NCBI GenBank assembly: GCA_030632225.1
Contig: DAOVVF010000030.1
Coordinates: 1 to 6,491, forward strand
Direction of reading: 5' to 3'
From: Candidatus Parcubacteria bacterium
Lineage (GTDB): Bacteria > Patescibacteriota > Patescibacteriia > UBA1558 > GWA2-36-10
DNA: 6,491 nt
The position numbers and the translations under genes were made by a program. How positions within the stretch are numbered: the first letter of the stretch is position 1; each line of letters opens with the position of its first letter. Below the pieces are notes generated by a model. It was not told the DNA's origin and searched no databases. It saw only the letters and a program-made list of their open reading frames with translations. This document shows, one piece after another, positions 4,036 to 6,491 of the stretch.

Positions 4036-4832
4036 ATGATTTTTCTTAGAAGTTCTATTTTAATAGTCTTGTGACTATTGTTATCTATCTCTAATAATAC
4101 TGCATTTATCTCAATTTGACCAGACTCTGGTAATTCATGTCGTATTTTACTACTAGTTAGAAATTTTTCAATAATAATTTCCGGTTTGATACCTAACACA
4201 GAAGGAAAAGGACCAGTCATACCAATATCAGTAATATAGCCTGTGCCTTTTTCTAGAATTTGAGCATCAGCAGTTGGAATATGAGTATGAGTACCAATTA
4301 AAGCAGATATTTTACCATCAAGATAGAGCCCCATAGCCCTTTTTTCACTAGTAGCTTCAGCGTGAAAGTCTAGAATAATATTAGCATTCTTATCTAGCTT
4401 AGGTAGAATCTCATCTACCTTATGAAAAGCATTAGAAACTTCATCTTCTTCCATGAATGTTTGTCCAGATAAGTTAAGGATAATTAACTTAGTGCCATTA
4501 ACTTCTATTTCTTGTTTTAAATATTTGGCAGGACTACGAGAATCATTAGCTGGACAAGTTAAGGCAAAGTCAGTTTCTTTAGCAAGATCATGAATATCAT
4601 ACTTAGACCAGATATGATTACCGCTAGTAAAGATATCTATGCCAGCTTCTTTAATTTCATTCAAAGTCTTTAAAGTAACGCCTTTGTTGTGGGCTAGATT
4701 TTCAATGTTGGCGATAAACAAATCTGGATTATATTTCTGCTTCCACTGAGGAACTATCTCTTTAGCACCTTTGCGTCCTAAAGAGCCTGAAATATCTCCT
4801 AAGAATATTAATTTAGTAGTTTTATCTGGCAT
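4032..4832 (-). CDS. ymdB: YmdB-family metallophosphoesterase
   Basis: A 266-residue calcineurin-like metallophosphoesterase of the YmdB type (TIGR00282-like), about the usual family length. In Bacillus subtilis YmdB hydrolyses 2',3'-cyclic nucleotides, influences motility and biofilm choice, and is encoded next to RNase Y. Metal ligands are visible: D13 in FLGDISGSLGR, E44-N45 in ANIENLA, N72-H73 in TSGNHIW, H157 in DFHAEATSEK, and H182/H184 in IGTHTHIPTAD, followed by the family signature ITDIGMTGP. The long block from DFHAEATSEK to MTGP is diagnostic. I use ATG 4832; a TTG two codons upstream (4838) is possible, and neither has a clear Shine-Dalgarno. The start overlaps the end of rny by 11 bp and its stop overlaps the HU start (ATGA), so the three genes form one transcript. 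The start choice is the least certain point. Confidence 0.88.
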   Translation of the reverse strand: MPDKTTKLIFLGDISGSLGRKGAKEIVPQWKQKYNPDLFIANIENLAHNKGVTLKTLNEIKEAGIDIFTSGNHIWSKYDIHDLAKETDFALTCPANDSRSPAKYLKQEIEVNGTKLIILNLSGQTFMEEDEVSNAFHKVDEILPKLDKNANIILDFHAEATSEKRAMGLYLDGKISALIGTHTHIPTADAQILEKGTGYITDIGMTGPFPSVLGIKPEIIIEKFLTSSKIRHELPESGQIEINAVLLEIDNNSHKTIKIELLRKII

Positions 4833-6336
4833 ATTCAACTATTCTTTTTTCCCTAATGACAGTTACTCTAATTTCACCAGGATATTTTAATTCACTTTCA
4901 ATTTTATTAGCCACTTCTTTAGCAATAGTATTAGCTTGATAATCATCTACTTCTTCAGCTGAGACAAATACACGTATTTCTCTACCAGCTTGAATAGCAT
5001 AAGCTTTTTCTACGCCAGCAAATGATTTAGCAGTATTCTCTAATTCAGTTAGACGTTGTATATATTCTTCTAAAGAATCACGTCTAGCTCCTGGACGAGA
5101 ACCGGAAATAGCATCAGCTATTTTAACTATAACACCTTCTAGGTTTTTAGGCTTATCTTCATGGTGAGCTAAAGATAAATAGGCAATATCTTCTGGTAAA
5201 CCAAATTTCTTGATTAAATCATAACCTATTTCAGGATGAGAACCCTGTATTTCATGATCTAAAGCCTTACCAATATCATGTAATAGTCCACCTTTCTTAC
5301 AAATACTAATATCAGCTCCTAATTCAGCAGCTAACAGTCCTGATAGATGAGAAACCTCCAAAGCATGTTGTAATTGATTTTGACCATAACTAGTACGATA
5401 TTTTAAACGTCCTAGTATTTGTAATAGTTTGTTATCTAAACCAACTATACCAGCCTGGTAAGCAGCTTCTTCACCAGCTTTTTTAATATCTACAGCTAGT
5501 TCTTTCTTAGATTGTTGAATAGTTTCTTCAATACGGCCTGGATGAATACGACCATCAGCCATTAAATGATCTAAAGATCTTTTAGCTAATTGTCTACGAA
5601 TAGGATTAAAAGCGGATACCAAAATAGTTTCCGGTGTATCGTCAATAATTATTTCAGTACCAGTTAATTGTTCAATAGTCTTAATATTTCTACCTTCACG
5701 ACCAATAATTCTACCTTTCATTTCTTCATTAGGTAAAGAAACAGAAGTAGTGGTAGTTTCTACTGTATGAGGAGCAGCACATCGCTCTATAACAGAGGTA
5801 AGTATTTGTTTAGCTTTAGATTCTAACTCTTCAGTAGCTTCGTTTTCTAATTTACGGATACGATGAAGCAACTCATCTTGCATACGAGCTTCTGTGTTTT
5901 TAATTAGCACATCTTTAGCTTCTTCTTGAGTTAATTTAGCTATTTTTTCTAATTTAGCTAGTTGGCCCTCTTTAATTGTCCTAATTTCTTCTTTAGCTTT
6001 TTCTAATTGATGACGAGTACGTTCTGTCTTTTGTTTACTATCTTCTATTTCTAGAATTTTTTTATCAAACAGACCTTCTCTTTTGGCTAACCTATTTTCT
6101 AAATCCTGCAATCCTTTTCTTCTTTCTTTTTCTTCAACTTTAACTTCTTCAATTATAGCTAAAGCTTTGTCTTTGCTTTCTAGCAAAGTGTCTTTCCCTT
6201 TTTTCTTAGCATCGTTTAACAGTGATGTAGCTCTTTTTTCAGCCATACGCACTGCTTTGCTGGTCAATAGTTTCTTAGCAAAAAAACCAAAAATTATACC
6301 AGTAGCTAACACTGACATTAAACTAATAAGGTTCAT
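4822..6336 (-). CDS. rny: Ribonuclease Y
   Basis: A 504-residue membrane-bound endoribonuclease that starts bulk mRNA decay in bacteria lacking RNase E. Domains in order: one N-terminal membrane helix (about 3-20); a long charged coiled coil (about 28-185); a KH RNA-binding domain with GRIIGREGRNIK (209-220); and an HD domain with H324 (QLQHALEVS), the H353-D354 pair (GLLHDIGKA), H391-H392 (LAHHED) and D408 (KIADAISGSRPGARR). Length and signatures match the Bacillus enzyme (about 520 residues). The start at ATG 6336 is set by the membrane helix; only a weak GGAAAG precedes it. It heads a transcript with the ymdB-like and HU genes, the same rny-ymdB adjacency seen in Firmicutes. A leader of about 110 nt with a hairpin is suggested upstream, which could serve self-control, though this is inferred. 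Confidence 0.95.
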   Translation of the reverse strand: MNLISLMSVLATGIIFGFFAKKLLTSKAVRMAEKRATSLLNDAKKKGKDTLLESKDKALAIIEEVKVEEKERRKGLQDLENRLAKREGLFDKKILEIEDSKQKTERTRHQLEKAKEEIRTIKEGQLAKLEKIAKLTQEEAKDVLIKNTEARMQDELLHRIRKLENEATEELESKAKQILTSVIERCAAPHTVETTTTSVSLPNEEMKGRIIGREGRNIKTIEQLTGTEIIIDDTPETILVSAFNPIRRQLAKRSLDHLMADGRIHPGRIEETIQQSKKELAVDIKKAGEEAAYQAGIVGLDNKLLQILGRLKYRTSYGQNQLQHALEVSHLSGLLAAELGADISICKKGGLLHDIGKALDHEIQGSHPEIGYDLIKKFGLPEDIAYLSLAHHEDKPKNLEGVIVKIADAISGSRPGARRDSLEEYIQRLTELENTAKSFAGVEKAYAIQAGREIRVFVSAEEVDDYQANTIAKEVANKIESELKYPGEIRVTVIREKRIVEYAR

Positions 6337-6392
6337 TATTATAAACTTTCCAGTTTACTGTTTTAGATGTTTAGAGAAAAATAAATAACCTA

Positions 6393-6431
6393 AATTAATT
6401 ACTAGACTGTACTAGTTTCTTAAGATTAATT
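6393..6431 (-). other. Hairpin in the probable rny leader
   Basis: ACTAG (6401-6405) pairs with CTAGT (6412-6416) around a 6-nt loop, and the arms AATTAAT (6393-6399) and ATTAATT (6425-6431) can extend it across an uneven internal loop. No T run follows on the minus strand, so it is not a terminator. It may be a leader structure, but AT-rich sequence forms such stems easily. Confidence 0.3.
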
Positions 6432-6455
6432 AGAATGTTTATTATTAGGTTCATT

Positions 6456-6483
6456 ATTGTATTTTACAGCAGTATGTAATCAA
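6456..6483 (-). promoter_or_regulatory. Possible promoter of the rny-ymdB-HU operon
   Basis: On the minus strand, TTGATT (6483-6478), a 16-bp spacer and TACAAT (6461-6456). The start would fall near 6449, giving a leader of about 110 nt. The match is moderate and the window ends just upstream, so an additional promoter may lie outside. Confidence 0.4.
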
Positions 6484-6491
6484 TAGAATTA

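Noticed and set aside
3737..4039. Plus-strand open reading frame of 100 codons
   Set aside because: It is the antisense shadow of the HU gene, whose protein matches its family over the full length; no promoter or ribosome binding site supports the plus-strand frame.
6083..6388. Plus-strand open reading frame of 101 codons
   Set aside because: It lies antisense to the coiled-coil part of RNase Y; its Ser/Leu/Phe-rich product is what antisense of Lys/Glu-rich codons gives.

Overview
The window is AT-rich chromosomal DNA of a small-genome bacterium. RNase Y next to a YmdB-type phosphoesterase, a short TraR/DksA zinc-finger protein, a membrane-anchored C39-like protein with a Glu-rich linker, tight overlaps and small proteins fit Candidate Phyla Radiation (Patescibacteria) bacteria best; a low-GC Firmicute is the alternative. 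This placement is inference from gene content and composition. TGA serves as a normal stop in the YmdB gene, which argues against the recoded-TGA CPR lineages.

Left part (1-1420). Two DnaA-box sequences lie in the first 55 bases, so the left edge may be at or near the origin or the dnaA control region. An extended -10 promoter at 146-174 then opens a gene-free stretch of about 360 nt (181-540). It folds into nested hairpins and ends in an intrinsic terminator: a candidate non-coding RNA (RNA-1). A second promoter drives a dksA/traR-like gene that overlaps lspA (signal peptidase II). A bidirectional terminator closes this unit.

Middle part (1422-3059). A small membrane-anchored protein of unknown function is encoded on the minus strand. 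Divergent from it, another extended -10 promoter (1861-1889) opens a second roughly 365-nt structured transcript (RNA-2, 1896-2260), also ending in a strong terminator. RNA-1 and RNA-2 share short identical blocks in the same order and at nearly the same spacing (GTTCTTTA, GCTAGTTAC, ATATCTTG, AACTTA, AGTTGTA), so they look like two copies of one RNA family that I do not recognise. This is the main candidate for something undescribed. A weak 58-codon ORF inside RNA-2 is probably not a gene. After RNA-2 comes a C39-like peptidase gene with its own promoter, placed so that the mRNA may be leaderless.

Right part (3056-6491). All genes are on the minus strand: rny (RNase Y), a ymdB-like gene and an HU gene overlap head-to-tail as one operon ending in a terminator at 3722-3742. 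An HD-domain phosphohydrolase gene follows and converges on the C39 gene with a 4-bp stop overlap. The likely terminators of these two convergent genes lie inside each other's coding sequence.

Together the window combines RNA decay (RNase Y), nucleoid structure (HU), transcription control (DksA-like), lipoprotein maturation (LspA) and two candidate structured RNAs. Any functional link between the RNAs and the neighbouring RNase or DksA-like protein is speculation.
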